DNA of 12,313 nucleotides from Gallionellaceae bacterium (lineage in GTDB: Bacteria > Pseudomonadota > Gammaproteobacteria > Burkholderiales > Gallionellaceae): the NCBI GenBank assembly GCA_030646595.1, contig JAUSKS010000192.1:1-12313 (forward strand). Reading direction: 5' to 3'. Below are positions 1 through 5,670 of the stretch, one piece after another. Made by a program: the position numbers and the translations under genes. Within the stretch, counting starts at the first letter, position 1; each line of letters begins with the position of its first letter. The notes beneath the pieces are model-generated. The model was not told where the DNA came from, did not search any database, and was given only the letters and a program-made list of their open reading frames with translations.

Positions 1-1386
1 CCAGATTTCTTCCAGGTCGGCGTACTCACGTTGCAGTTTTTTGATTTCGTCTTCGATCAAGGCAAACCGTTTTTTGGAAGCCTCGTCTTTTTCCTTTTTC
101 ACCGCTTCGCGCTCAATCTTGAGCTGAATCAGGCGACGGTCGAGTTTGTCCATCACTTCCGGCTTGGAATCAATTTCCATACGGACGCGCGCGGCGGCCT
201 CGTCTATCAGATCTATCGCCTTATCCGGCAGAAAGCGGTCGGTAATGTAGCGGTGCGATAATTCCGCAGCGGCGATGATGGACGGGTCGGTGATGTCCAC
301 ACCATGATGCAACTCGTATCTTTCCTGCAAGCCGCGCAGGATGGCAATAGTCGCTTCCACGCTAGGTTCATCCACTAGCACTTTTTGAAAGCGCCGTTCC
401 AGTGCGGCATCTTTTTCGATGTATTTGCGATATTCGTCCAGCGTGGTCGCGCCCACGCAATGCAGCTCGCCGCGCGCCAGCGCAGGCTTGAGCATGTTGC
501 CAGCATCCATCGAACCTTCGGTTTTGCCCGCGCCGACCAGGGTGTGCAGCTCATCCATGAACACGATGATGCGCCCTTCTTCCTGCGCGATCTCCTTGAG
601 CACGTTTTTTAACCGCTCTTCAAATTCGCCGCGATATTTGGTACCAGCCAGCAATGCCGCCATATCCAGGCTCAACACTTTTTTACCCTTGAGCGATTCC
701 GGCACTTCACCGTTGATGATGCGCTGCGCCAGCCCTTCTACAATCGCGGTCTTGCCCACACCCGGCTCGCCGATCAGTACCGGATTGTTTTTGGTGCGGC
801 GTTGCAACACCTGAATCGCGCGGCGAATCTCGTCATCGCGCCCGATCACCGGGTCGAGCTTGCCCAGACGGGCGCGCTCGGTCAGGTCTACGGTGTATTT
901 TTTCAGGGATTCGCGCTGACCTTCGGATTCGGCGCTGCCCACTGTTTCGCCACCGCGCACCGCGCTGATGGCCTGCTCCAGCGGCGCGCGTGCCACGCCA
1001 TGTTGTTTGAGCAATCGTCCGGTTTCGCCCCTGTCATCGCAGGCGGCCAGCAAAAACATTTCGCTGGCGATGAATTCATCACCGCGCTTCTGTGCCGCCT
1101 TGTCGGTGAGGTTAAGCAGGCTGGACAAATCGCGTCCCACCTGCACTTCGCCACCATGATCTTCCACCTTGGGCAAGCGTTCCACGGCTTCTTGCAGAGC
1201 AGGCTTCAACCCGCCGACATTACCCCCGGCGCGCGCCAGCAGCGAAGCAGCGCCACTATCGGCATCGTTGAGCAAGGCCAGCAACAAGTGCTGTGGCTCG
1301 ATGAGCTGGTTATCCGCACCCACCGCCAAGCTTTGCGCATCGGACAGTGCCTGCTGAAATTTTGTCGTTAATTTATCGAAACGCAT
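1..1386 (-). CDS. clpB: ATP-dependent chaperone/disaggregase ClpB, N-terminal half (cut by window edge)
   Basis: ClpB is a cytoplasmic AAA+ hexamer that pulls polypeptides out of aggregates together with DnaK/DnaJ/GrpE. The reading frame is open from the ATG at 1386 to the window edge, giving 462 residues of a family usually near 860. It starts [14 protein letters not shown], a typical Clp_N repeat domain (about 1-150). NBD1 follows, with Walker A GEPGVGKT at 206-213 and Walker [12 protein letters not shown] with the catalytic Glu at 279. Both fall at the same residue numbers as in E. coli ClpB. The charged Lys/Glu-rich end (about 410-462) is the beginning of the coiled-coil middle domain, which separates ClpB from ClpA/ClpC-type proteins. 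The start is supported by AAGGAA five bases upstream (1392-1397). NBD2 and the C-terminus lie outside the window. The gene is divergent from the next one and has a heat-shock promoter. Confidence 0.97.
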   Translation of the reverse strand, partial: MRFDKLTTKFQQALSDAQSLAVGADNQLIEPQHLLLALLNDADSGAASLLARAGGNVGGLKPALQEAVERLPKVEDHGGEVQVGRDLSSLLNLTDKAAQKRGDEFIASEMFLLAACDDRGETGRLLKQHGVARAPLEQAISAVRGGETVGSAESEGQRESLKKYTVDLTERARLGKLDPVIGRDDEIRRAIQVLQRRTKNNPVLIGEPGVGKTAIVEGLAQRIINGEVPESLKGKKVLSLDMAALLAGTKYRGEFEERLKNVLKEIAQEEGRIIVFMDELHTLVGAGKTEGSMDAGNMLKPALARGELHCVGATTLDEYRKYIEKDAALERRFQKVLVDEPSVEATIAILRGLQERYELHHGVDITDPSIIAAAELSHRYITDRFLPDKAIDLIDEAAARVRMEIDSKPEVMDKLDRRLIQLKIEREAVKKEKDEASKKRFALIEDEIKKLQREYADLEEIW

Positions 1387-1416
1387 GGAAATTCCTTCCA
1401 GAAATCAGTATGCTCT

Positions 1417-1444
1417 ATATGGGGAGCTACGGCGGGAAATCAAG
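1417..1444 (-). promoter_or_regulatory. Predicted sigma32 (RpoH) heat-shock promoter of clpB
   Basis: Read on the minus strand, there is CTTGATT (1444-1438), a 13-base spacer and CCCCATAT (1424-1417). The known sigma32 consensus is CTTGAAA, a 13-15-base spacer, then CCCCATNT. The -10 half matches perfectly and the -35 half at five of seven positions. The -10 element ends about 30 bases before the clpB ATG, leaving a short leader that contains the AAGGAA ribosome binding site. clpB is a classical RpoH target, so position and gene agree. The transcription start is inferred. Confidence 0.85.
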
Positions 1445-1500
1445 TAGTCCATATTACTGACCCTGGCCCGACTGGCCATAGGTTCGTTTCATCAATCAAA

Positions 1501-1514
1501 ACATTACGTAATGT
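1501..1514. promoter_or_regulatory. Perfect 14-bp palindrome covering a start codon
   Basis: ACATTACGTAATGT is a perfect palindrome, and its right half contains the ATG (1511-1513) of the next gene. No purine-rich ribosome binding site precedes that ATG. The palindrome could be an operator or a small hairpin at the start of translation, or chance. A function is inference only. Confidence 0.3.
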
Positions 1515-1972
1515 CTATCCAAACTTGGGAAATGTTGAGCTATATCGTCACGGTCGTCGGCTTGCCGCTGGCTATCCTGGTGTTCCTGTATGAACAACGC
1601 AAAGAACGCGACAACGAGGACGAGGAAGTGTTCCAGCTGCTTTCCGACAACTATCAGGATTTCCTGAAAGTGACGCTGGCCAATCCTGACCTGCGCTTAT
1701 TCTCCGCCGAAAAAACGCCCGAGCTTTCCGAAGAACAAGAGGAGCGCATGTTCATTATTTTCAGCATGCTGATCTCGCTGTTTGAACGCGCCTATCTATT
1801 GCTATATGAAGACAACATGACGCCCAAAAAACTGCGCCGCTGGCGCTCGTGGGAAGACTATATGAGAGAATGGTGCCAACGCGAAGATTTTCGTGCCGCA
1901 CTGGATATTCAATTGCATGGCGAAGACCCCGATTTTGTAACTTATCTGCAAACCCTGGCAGCAAACCCTTAA
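1511..1972 (+). CDS. Uncharacterised membrane-anchored protein, 153 aa
   Basis: I do not recognise a named family, although the layout resembles a group of small unnamed bacterial proteins. One hydrophobic segment (about residues 9-27, LSYIVTVVGLPLAILVFLY) is followed by a basic/acidic stretch (EQRKERDNEDEE), which suggests a single N-terminal anchor with a cytoplasmic C-terminal domain. That domain is predicted mostly helical. It has a hydrophobic helix around FSMLISLFERAYLLLYED and a Trp/Arg-rich segment RRWRSWEDYMREWCQRE. The start ATG has no clear Shine-Dalgarno and lies inside a 14-bp palindrome; the next in-frame ATG (1532) would remove part of the segment before the anchor. Its stop TAA overlaps the AAGGA ribosome binding site of the PLP enzyme 14 bases downstream, so the two are probably co-transcribed. 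Existence as a gene is likely; function is unknown. Confidence 0.8.
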   Translation: MSIQTWEMLSYIVTVVGLPLAILVFLYEQRKERDNEDEEVFQLLSDNYQDFLKVTLANPDLRLFSAEKTPELSEEQEERMFIIFSMLISLFERAYLLLYEDNMTPKKLRRWRSWEDYMREWCQREDFRAALDIQLHGEDPDFVTYLQTLAANP

Positions 1973-1986
1973 GGAACACATTTAAT

Positions 1987-2871
1987 ATGGAAACCATACT
2001 GGACGCCATCGGCTCTACTCCCCTCATTCAAATTGACGGCATCTGGGTCAAGCTGGAATTTCTGAATCCATCCGGCTCGATCAAGGCGCGCATTGCCAAA
2101 TACATGATAGAGCGCGCCGAACGCGAAGGACTGCTCAAGCCCGGCGACACCATTGTCGAAGCAAGCAGCGGCAACACCGGCAATGCCATGAGCATGGTAG
2201 CCGCAGTCAAGGGTTACAAAATGCTGGTGTTGATGCCCAACGGCATGAGCCAGGAACGCACCGCAATTTCCCGCGCCTACGGTGCCGAGGTGCGCATCAT
2301 CGGCGATTTTCATGTCACCGATGCGTTGGCCGAAGTGCGCAAGCTGGGCAAACAGCCCGGTTATTTTGCGCCGCAGCAATTCGATAACGAATGGAATGTG
2401 GATGAAAACCGCGAGTGGCTGGCACAGGAGATATTGGCGGAACTGCCCCAGGGCGTATTGCCGGACGCCGTGGTTGGCGGCGTGGGCACCGGTGGAACTA
2501 TTGTAGGCGTGGGTCAAGCATTCAAGGCAGTGAACTCGAAGTGCAAAGTAGTCGCGCTGGAGCCGAGCGAATCCTGCACCATACTGTGTGGTGAAATCGC
2601 CAAGCATTTAATAGAGGGCATCGCCGATGGTTTTGTACCAGGCATTATCGAGCGACATCGTGCGCTGCTGGATGAAATCGTAACGGTTGAATCCGAAGAA
2701 GCAGTGCTGGAGATGCGCCGCCTGGCACACGAGCACGGCATTTTTGTCGGGCCATCATCAGGAGCGCATTTGATCGCCGCGCGCAGGTTGCGAGACAAGT
2801 ACAAGGTCAAAAATGTAGTGACTTTCTTCTGTGACAAGGGAGAGAAGTACATCAATGACTATTGGCTGTAA
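1987..2871 (+). CDS. Cysteine-synthase-family PLP-dependent enzyme (divergent CysK/CysM homologue)
   Basis: The family (fold type II PLP enzymes) uses O-acetylserine or related activated serines for beta-replacement, typically making cysteine from sulfide. Visible motifs are STPL near the N-terminus, NPSGSIKARIA with the predicted PLP lysine at K33, SSGNTG at 60-65 holding the substrate carboxylate, the GVGTGGT phosphate loop, and GPSSGA near the C-terminus. The start ATG at 1987 has AAGGA at 1971-1975; an in-frame upstream extension to 1849 overlaps the previous gene and is rejected. At 294 aa it is shorter than usual CysK (about 310-325), mainly because the loop between STPL and VKLE is cut down. 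It has KAR where many relatives have KDR, and QQFDNEWN where CysK has QQFSNPAN. The Cys-containing stretch ESCTILCGE is also unusual. The substrate could therefore differ from sulfide/O-acetylserine. It lies 14 bases upstream of nadC. Confidence 0.88.
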   Translation: METILDAIGSTPLIQIDGIWVKLEFLNPSGSIKARIAKYMIERAEREGLLKPGDTIVEASSGNTGNAMSMVAAVKGYKMLVLMPNGMSQERTAISRAYGAEVRIIGDFHVTDALAEVRKLGKQPGYFAPQQFDNEWNVDENREWLAQEILAELPQGVLPDAVVGGVGTGGTIVGVGQAFKAVNSKCKVVALEPSESCTILCGEIAKHLIEGIADGFVPGIIERHRALLDEIVTVESEEAVLEMRRLAHEHGIFVGPSSGAHLIAARRLRDKYKVKNVVTFFCDKGEKYINDYWL

Positions 2872-2885
2872 TCGCTGCAGATAGC

Positions 2886-3740
2886 ATGACTATCCAGAAC
2901 TATCTGGCCCCGCACATCCGCGCCCATGTGTCCGCCGCGTTGGAAGAAGACATCCAGGATGGCGACCTCACCGCGCAACTGATCCCTGAGCGCACACCGG
3001 CACATGCCATTATCATCACGCGACAAAATGCAGTGCTGTGTGGCACTGCATGGTTTGATCAGTGTTTTAAATTGCTGGATGCGAGCTGCGCTATCACCTG
3101 GTTGGTGCAGGATGGCGACTTAATCAAGGCCGGACAAACGCTGTGCCACATACAGGGAAAAGCACGTGCGCTGCTGACTGCCGAACGCAGCGCGCTGAAT
3201 TTTTTGCAGATGCTTTCCGCCACCGCCACGTTGACGCGGCAATATGCGGAAGCCGTGACCGGCACCAAAGCAAAAATTATGGACACGCGCAAACCCCGGC
3301 CCGGACTGCGCGTGGCGCAAAAATACGCGGTGCATATCGGTGGTGGTTACAATCAGCGGATTGGTTTATTCGACGGCATCCTGATCAAGGAAAACCACAT
3401 CCTCGCGGCGGGTGGCATCCGCCCTGTTCTGCAACAGGCTACCAAGCTTATATCTGGAGATACCTCTATTCAGATCGAAGTGGAAACGCTGAACCAGTTG
3501 CACGAGGCGCTGGATGTTGGTGCCAAGCTGATCCTGCTCGATAATTTTAACCTTGATAATCTGCGCGCCGCAGTGACCTTCACCGCTGGCCGTGCCGAAT
3601 TGGAAGCCTCTGGCGGCGTTAATCTGGATACGGTGCGCGCCATCGCGCAGACCGGGGTAGATCGCATTTCCATCGGCGCGCTAACAAAAGATGTGCAGGC
3701 CATAGACCTGTCCATGCGTTTCGATGCACGAAACGGATAA
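2886..3740 (+). CDS. nadC: Nicotinate-nucleotide diphosphorylase (carboxylating), quinolinate phosphoribosyltransferase
   Basis: NadC converts quinolinate and PRPP to nicotinate mononucleotide, CO2 and pyrophosphate in de novo NAD synthesis, as a cytoplasmic dimer. The 284-aa length fits the family. An N-terminal domain (about 1-110, with LEEDIQDGDLTA) is followed by the alpha/beta barrel. Barrel motifs are MDTRKPRPGLR (K136), KYAVHIGGGYNQRIGL (156-158 NQR), DGILIKENHI (K168), and the C-terminal GVDRISIGALTKDVQAIDLSMRF. Aligned to Salmonella NadC with a constant offset of four, these lysines are K140 and K172 of the active site; the position of quinolinate-contacting His161 is Gln157 here. 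The ATG at 2886 is 14 bases after the previous stop. A TTG at 2862 is an alternative that would overlap the upstream gene. No strong ribosome binding site is seen, so translational coupling is likely. Confidence 0.96.
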   Translation: MTIQNYLAPHIRAHVSAALEEDIQDGDLTAQLIPERTPAHAIIITRQNAVLCGTAWFDQCFKLLDASCAITWLVQDGDLIKAGQTLCHIQGKARALLTAERSALNFLQMLSATATLTRQYAEAVTGTKAKIMDTRKPRPGLRVAQKYAVHIGGGYNQRIGLFDGILIKENHILAAGGIRPVLQQATKLISGDTSIQIEVETLNQLHEALDVGAKLILLDNFNLDNLRAAVTFTAGRAELEASGGVNLDTVRAIAQTGVDRISIGALTKDVQAIDLSMRFDARNG

Positions 3741-3791
3741 AAAAGTTAAAATACCGGATTGAACAATCATAAACTTACCAAGGAAACCAGT

Positions 3792-4970
3792 ATGGCCATC
3801 AAATCATTTCATCCCCCGCAACGTATCCTGATGGGCCCCGGCCCGTCCGATGTCAGCCCGCGTGTGCTCGAAGCCATGTCGCGCCCCACCCTCGGCCATC
3901 TCGACCCGGTGTTCGTGAACATGATGGACGAGATGAAAGAGTTGTTGAAATATGCTTTCCAGACCAAGAATGATTTGACCATGCCCGTCTCCGCACCTGG
4001 CTCGGCCGGTATGGAAACCTGCTTTGTCAATCTGGTTGAACCGGGCGACAAGGTCATCATCTGCCAGAACGGCGTGTTTGGCGGACGCATGAAAGAAAAC
4101 GTCGAGCGTTGCGGCGGCGTGGCCGTGATGGTGCAGGATGATTGGGGTCGTGCGGTTGATCCGCAAAAACTGGAAGATGCGCTCAAAGCCAATCCCGATA
4201 CCAAGGTGGTTGCCTTTGTGCATGCGGAAACTTCCACCGGCGCCTTGTCGGATGCCAAGACGCTGGTGGCGCTGGCACACAAGCATAACTGTCTCACCAT
4301 TGTAGATGCAGTCACTTCGCTGGCCGGGGTCGCGCTCAAGGTGGATGAATGGGAAATAGACGCTATTTATTCCGGCACACAAAAATGCCTATCCTGCACA
4401 CCGGGCTTGTCGCCAGTCAGCTTCAGCGCGCGCGCCGTGGAAAAAATCAAGAACAGAAAATCAAAAGTGCAAAGCTGGTTCATGGACTTGAATCTGGTCA
4501 TGGGCTACTGGGGCGGCGCAACCAAGCGCGCCTACCACCACACCGCGCCGATCAACTCGCTGTATGGTCTGCATGAGTCACTGGTTATCTTGCAGGAAGA
4601 AACCCTGGAAAAATCCTGGGCGCGCCATATGAAAAACCACCTGGCACTACGCGCCGGACTGGAAGCGATGGGCTTGAAATTCGTGGTGCCGGAAAGCGAA
4701 CGCCTGCCGCAACTGAATGCGATCTCCGTGCCGGAAGGTGTGGATGAAGCAGCCGTGCGCAACATCCTGTTGTCCGACTATCAACTGGAAATCGGCGCAG
4801 GATTAGGTGCAATGGCCGGTAAGGTATGGCGTATTGGCTTGATGGGCCATGCCAGCAACCCGCGTAACGTGCTGGTGTGTTTGGGCGCACTGGATGATGC
4901 GCTGAGCCGCATCAAGGCACCGATCAAGCGCGGCGTTGCGGTGGAAGCGGCACGCATCAAGCTGGCCTGA
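3792..4970 (+). CDS. Class V aminotransferase of the alanine-glyoxylate / serine-glyoxylate (serine-pyruvate) family
   Basis: This PLP enzyme family moves the amino group of alanine or serine to glyoxylate or pyruvate, yielding glycine or alanine plus pyruvate or hydroxypyruvate. The 392-aa protein has the N-terminal MGPGPSDV, APGSAGMET (PLP phosphate region), HAETSTG, the VDAVTS aspartate that contacts the PLP ring, SGTQKCL with Schiff-base lysine K198, YHHTAPI, and the C-terminal WRIGLMGHAS arginine that binds the substrate carboxylate. It closely resembles the human AGXT pattern (SGSQKAL, YHHTIPV, RIGLLG). The start at 3792 has AAGGAAA (3780-3786) five bases upstream; a TTG at 3759 is rejected. 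Preferred donor and acceptor cannot be told from sequence. It follows nadC by 51 bases and probably ends the plus-strand operon; its TGA directly abuts a REP element. Confidence 0.92.
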   Translation: MAIKSFHPPQRILMGPGPSDVSPRVLEAMSRPTLGHLDPVFVNMMDEMKELLKYAFQTKNDLTMPVSAPGSAGMETCFVNLVEPGDKVIICQNGVFGGRMKENVERCGGVAVMVQDDWGRAVDPQKLEDALKANPDTKVVAFVHAETSTGALSDAKTLVALAHKHNCLTIVDAVTSLAGVALKVDEWEIDAIYSGTQKCLSCTPGLSPVSFSARAVEKIKNRKSKVQSWFMDLNLVMGYWGGATKRAYHHTAPINSLYGLHESLVILQEETLEKSWARHMKNHLALRAGLEAMGLKFVVPESERLPQLNAISVPEGVDEAAVRNILLSDYQLEIGAGLGAMAGKVWRIGLMGHASNPRNVLVCLGALDDALSRIKAPIKRGVAVEAARIKLA

Positions 4971-5057
4971 TTTGGAGTGCGGCGGCATGACGCCGCTTTT
5001 ATAAAAGCGCAGACGTGTCTGCGCAAAAACAAAGCGGCGACACGTCGCCGCACTCCA
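4971..5057 (+). repeat. REP element, left copy (three stacked hairpins)
   Basis: The element starts one base after the preceding gene's TGA. It contains three palindromes: GCGGCG/CGCCGC (4979-4996), GCGCAGAC-gt-GTCTGCGC (5007-5024) and GCGGCGAC-ac-GTCGCCGC (5034-5051). The outermost 11 bases, GGAGTGCGGCG (4974-4984) and CGCCGCACTCC (5046-5056), are perfect inverted repeats. The reverse complement of the right copy matches this one apart from two substitutions and one single-base length difference. Lying between convergent genes, the GC-rich hairpins may also stop transcription or protect RNA 3' ends. Confidence 0.9.
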
Positions 5058-5060
5058 TAC

Positions 5061-5654
5061 CTAAAAATCGTCCGCTACTTTCAGCTTGTCCGTCTTAAAA
5101 CCATATACGGTCGAGACAAAAGCGGGCGATGCGTTCTGCTCAAACCACGCCGCCGAACACCAACGGTAATCTGCGGCAACCTCTACCAAGCCGTGATGAG
5201 CCGGATTATGGTGCACATAATTCAACCGTGCCAAGTATGAGTGTTCAAAAGTGATCAAACTATCCCAATACTGAAACCACACCTTCCGCCCCGGCTGTTC
5301 ATCCCATCTATTCAGTTGTTTTGCAGTAATCATATGCAGTTTGCTAATGAGCCTGCGCAAGGTGCCCGAATCCTCTGGAGAAGCAGCAATAAAATGATAA
5401 TGGTTCGTCAACACCGCCCAAGCCTGCAAACTCCAGCTAAATTCTGCTGCACAGGCAAACAAGGTTTCAAGAAAATAATCGCGCCGTTGCGGCGAATCAA
5501 GATGTGGTAGTTTCTGATAAGTCCCTGCCGTTACCATGTAAATTCCTGGTTCAAATAACCAATGAGCAGGCGCATGTGGCCATTTGGAGTGCGGCGACGT
5601 GTCGCCGCTTTGCTTTTGCGCAGACATGTCTGCGCTTTTATAAAGCGGCGTCAT
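5061..5654 (-). CDS. REP-associated tyrosine transposase (RAYT, TnpA_REP / Y1_Tnp family)
   Basis: RAYTs are single-domain HUH nucleases that bind and cut REP hairpins as single-stranded DNA; they are thought to spread REPs and are often stable single-copy genes. The core begins at WLFEPGIYMVTAGTY. The HUH motif is HYH within AVLTNHYHFIAA (85-87 from the chosen start), and the catalytic Tyr lies in LNYVHHNPAHHGLV (Tyr146), matching Y115 of E. coli TnpA_REP. The protein appears intact at 197 aa. The ATG at 5654 is chosen because GGAG lies nine bases upstream; both lie inside the right REP. Other in-frame starts are TTG 5669, ATG 5627 and ATG 5537; the last would remove the likely conserved WPHAPAHWLFEPG. 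It overlaps the end of thrC by 17 bases on the same strand. The two flanking inverted REPs are its expected substrates. Confidence 0.9.
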   Translation of the reverse strand: MTPLYKSADMSAQKQSGDTSPHSKWPHAPAHWLFEPGIYMVTAGTYQKLPHLDSPQRRDYFLETLFACAAEFSWSLQAWAVLTNHYHFIAASPEDSGTLRRLISKLHMITAKQLNRWDEQPGRKVWFQYWDSLITFEHSYLARLNYVHHNPAHHGLVEVAADYRWCSAAWFEQNASPAFVSTVYGFKTDKLKVADDF

Positions 5655-5670
5655 GCCGCCGCACTCCAAA
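5583..5670 (-). repeat. REP element, right copy (inverted), running into thrC
   Basis: This is the inverted partner of the copy at 4971-5057, with the same three palindromes: GCGGCGAC-gt-GTCGCCGC (5591-5608), GCGCAGAC-at-GTCTGCGC (5618-5635) and GCGGCG/CGCCGC (5645-5662). The outer 11-base arms are 5586-5596 and 5657-5667. A partial extra end, CCGCACTCC (5672-5680), follows and looks like a remnant of another copy or an insertion scar. The element supplies the stop codon of thrC and probably the start of the RAYT gene. Confidence 0.9.

Larger units (their letters stand above)
4971..5670. mobile_element. REPtron: RAYT gene flanked by two inverted REPs (700 bp)
   Basis: A RAYT gene sits between two inverted, nearly identical ~87-bp REP elements, the arrangement known for REPtrons. 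The whole unit fills the gap between the convergent aminotransferase gene and thrC with almost no other DNA. The close match of the two REPs suggests recent acquisition or continuing homogenisation. No clear target-site duplication is seen, which fits HUH-type single-strand mechanisms. Confidence 0.82.

Noticed and set aside
1849-1986. In-frame N-terminal extension of the cysteine-synthase homologue
   Set aside because: It overlaps the upstream gene almost to its middle, has no family similarity, and the ATG at 1987 has a good AAGGA site.
1969-2607. Minus-strand open frame of 212 codons opposite the PLP enzyme
   Set aside because: Shadow of a gene with clear family motifs on the other strand; no ribosome binding site or domain seen.
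3804-4382. Long minus-strand open frame (192 codons) opposite the aminotransferase gene
   Set aside because: It is antisense to a clearly conserved gene, and its composition is that of a reverse-complement shadow with no motif.
4977-5240. Plus-strand open frame of 87 codons across the left REP and into the RAYT gene
   Set aside because: It is a shadow frame opposite the RAYT coding sequence and starts in the repeat; no recognisable domain.
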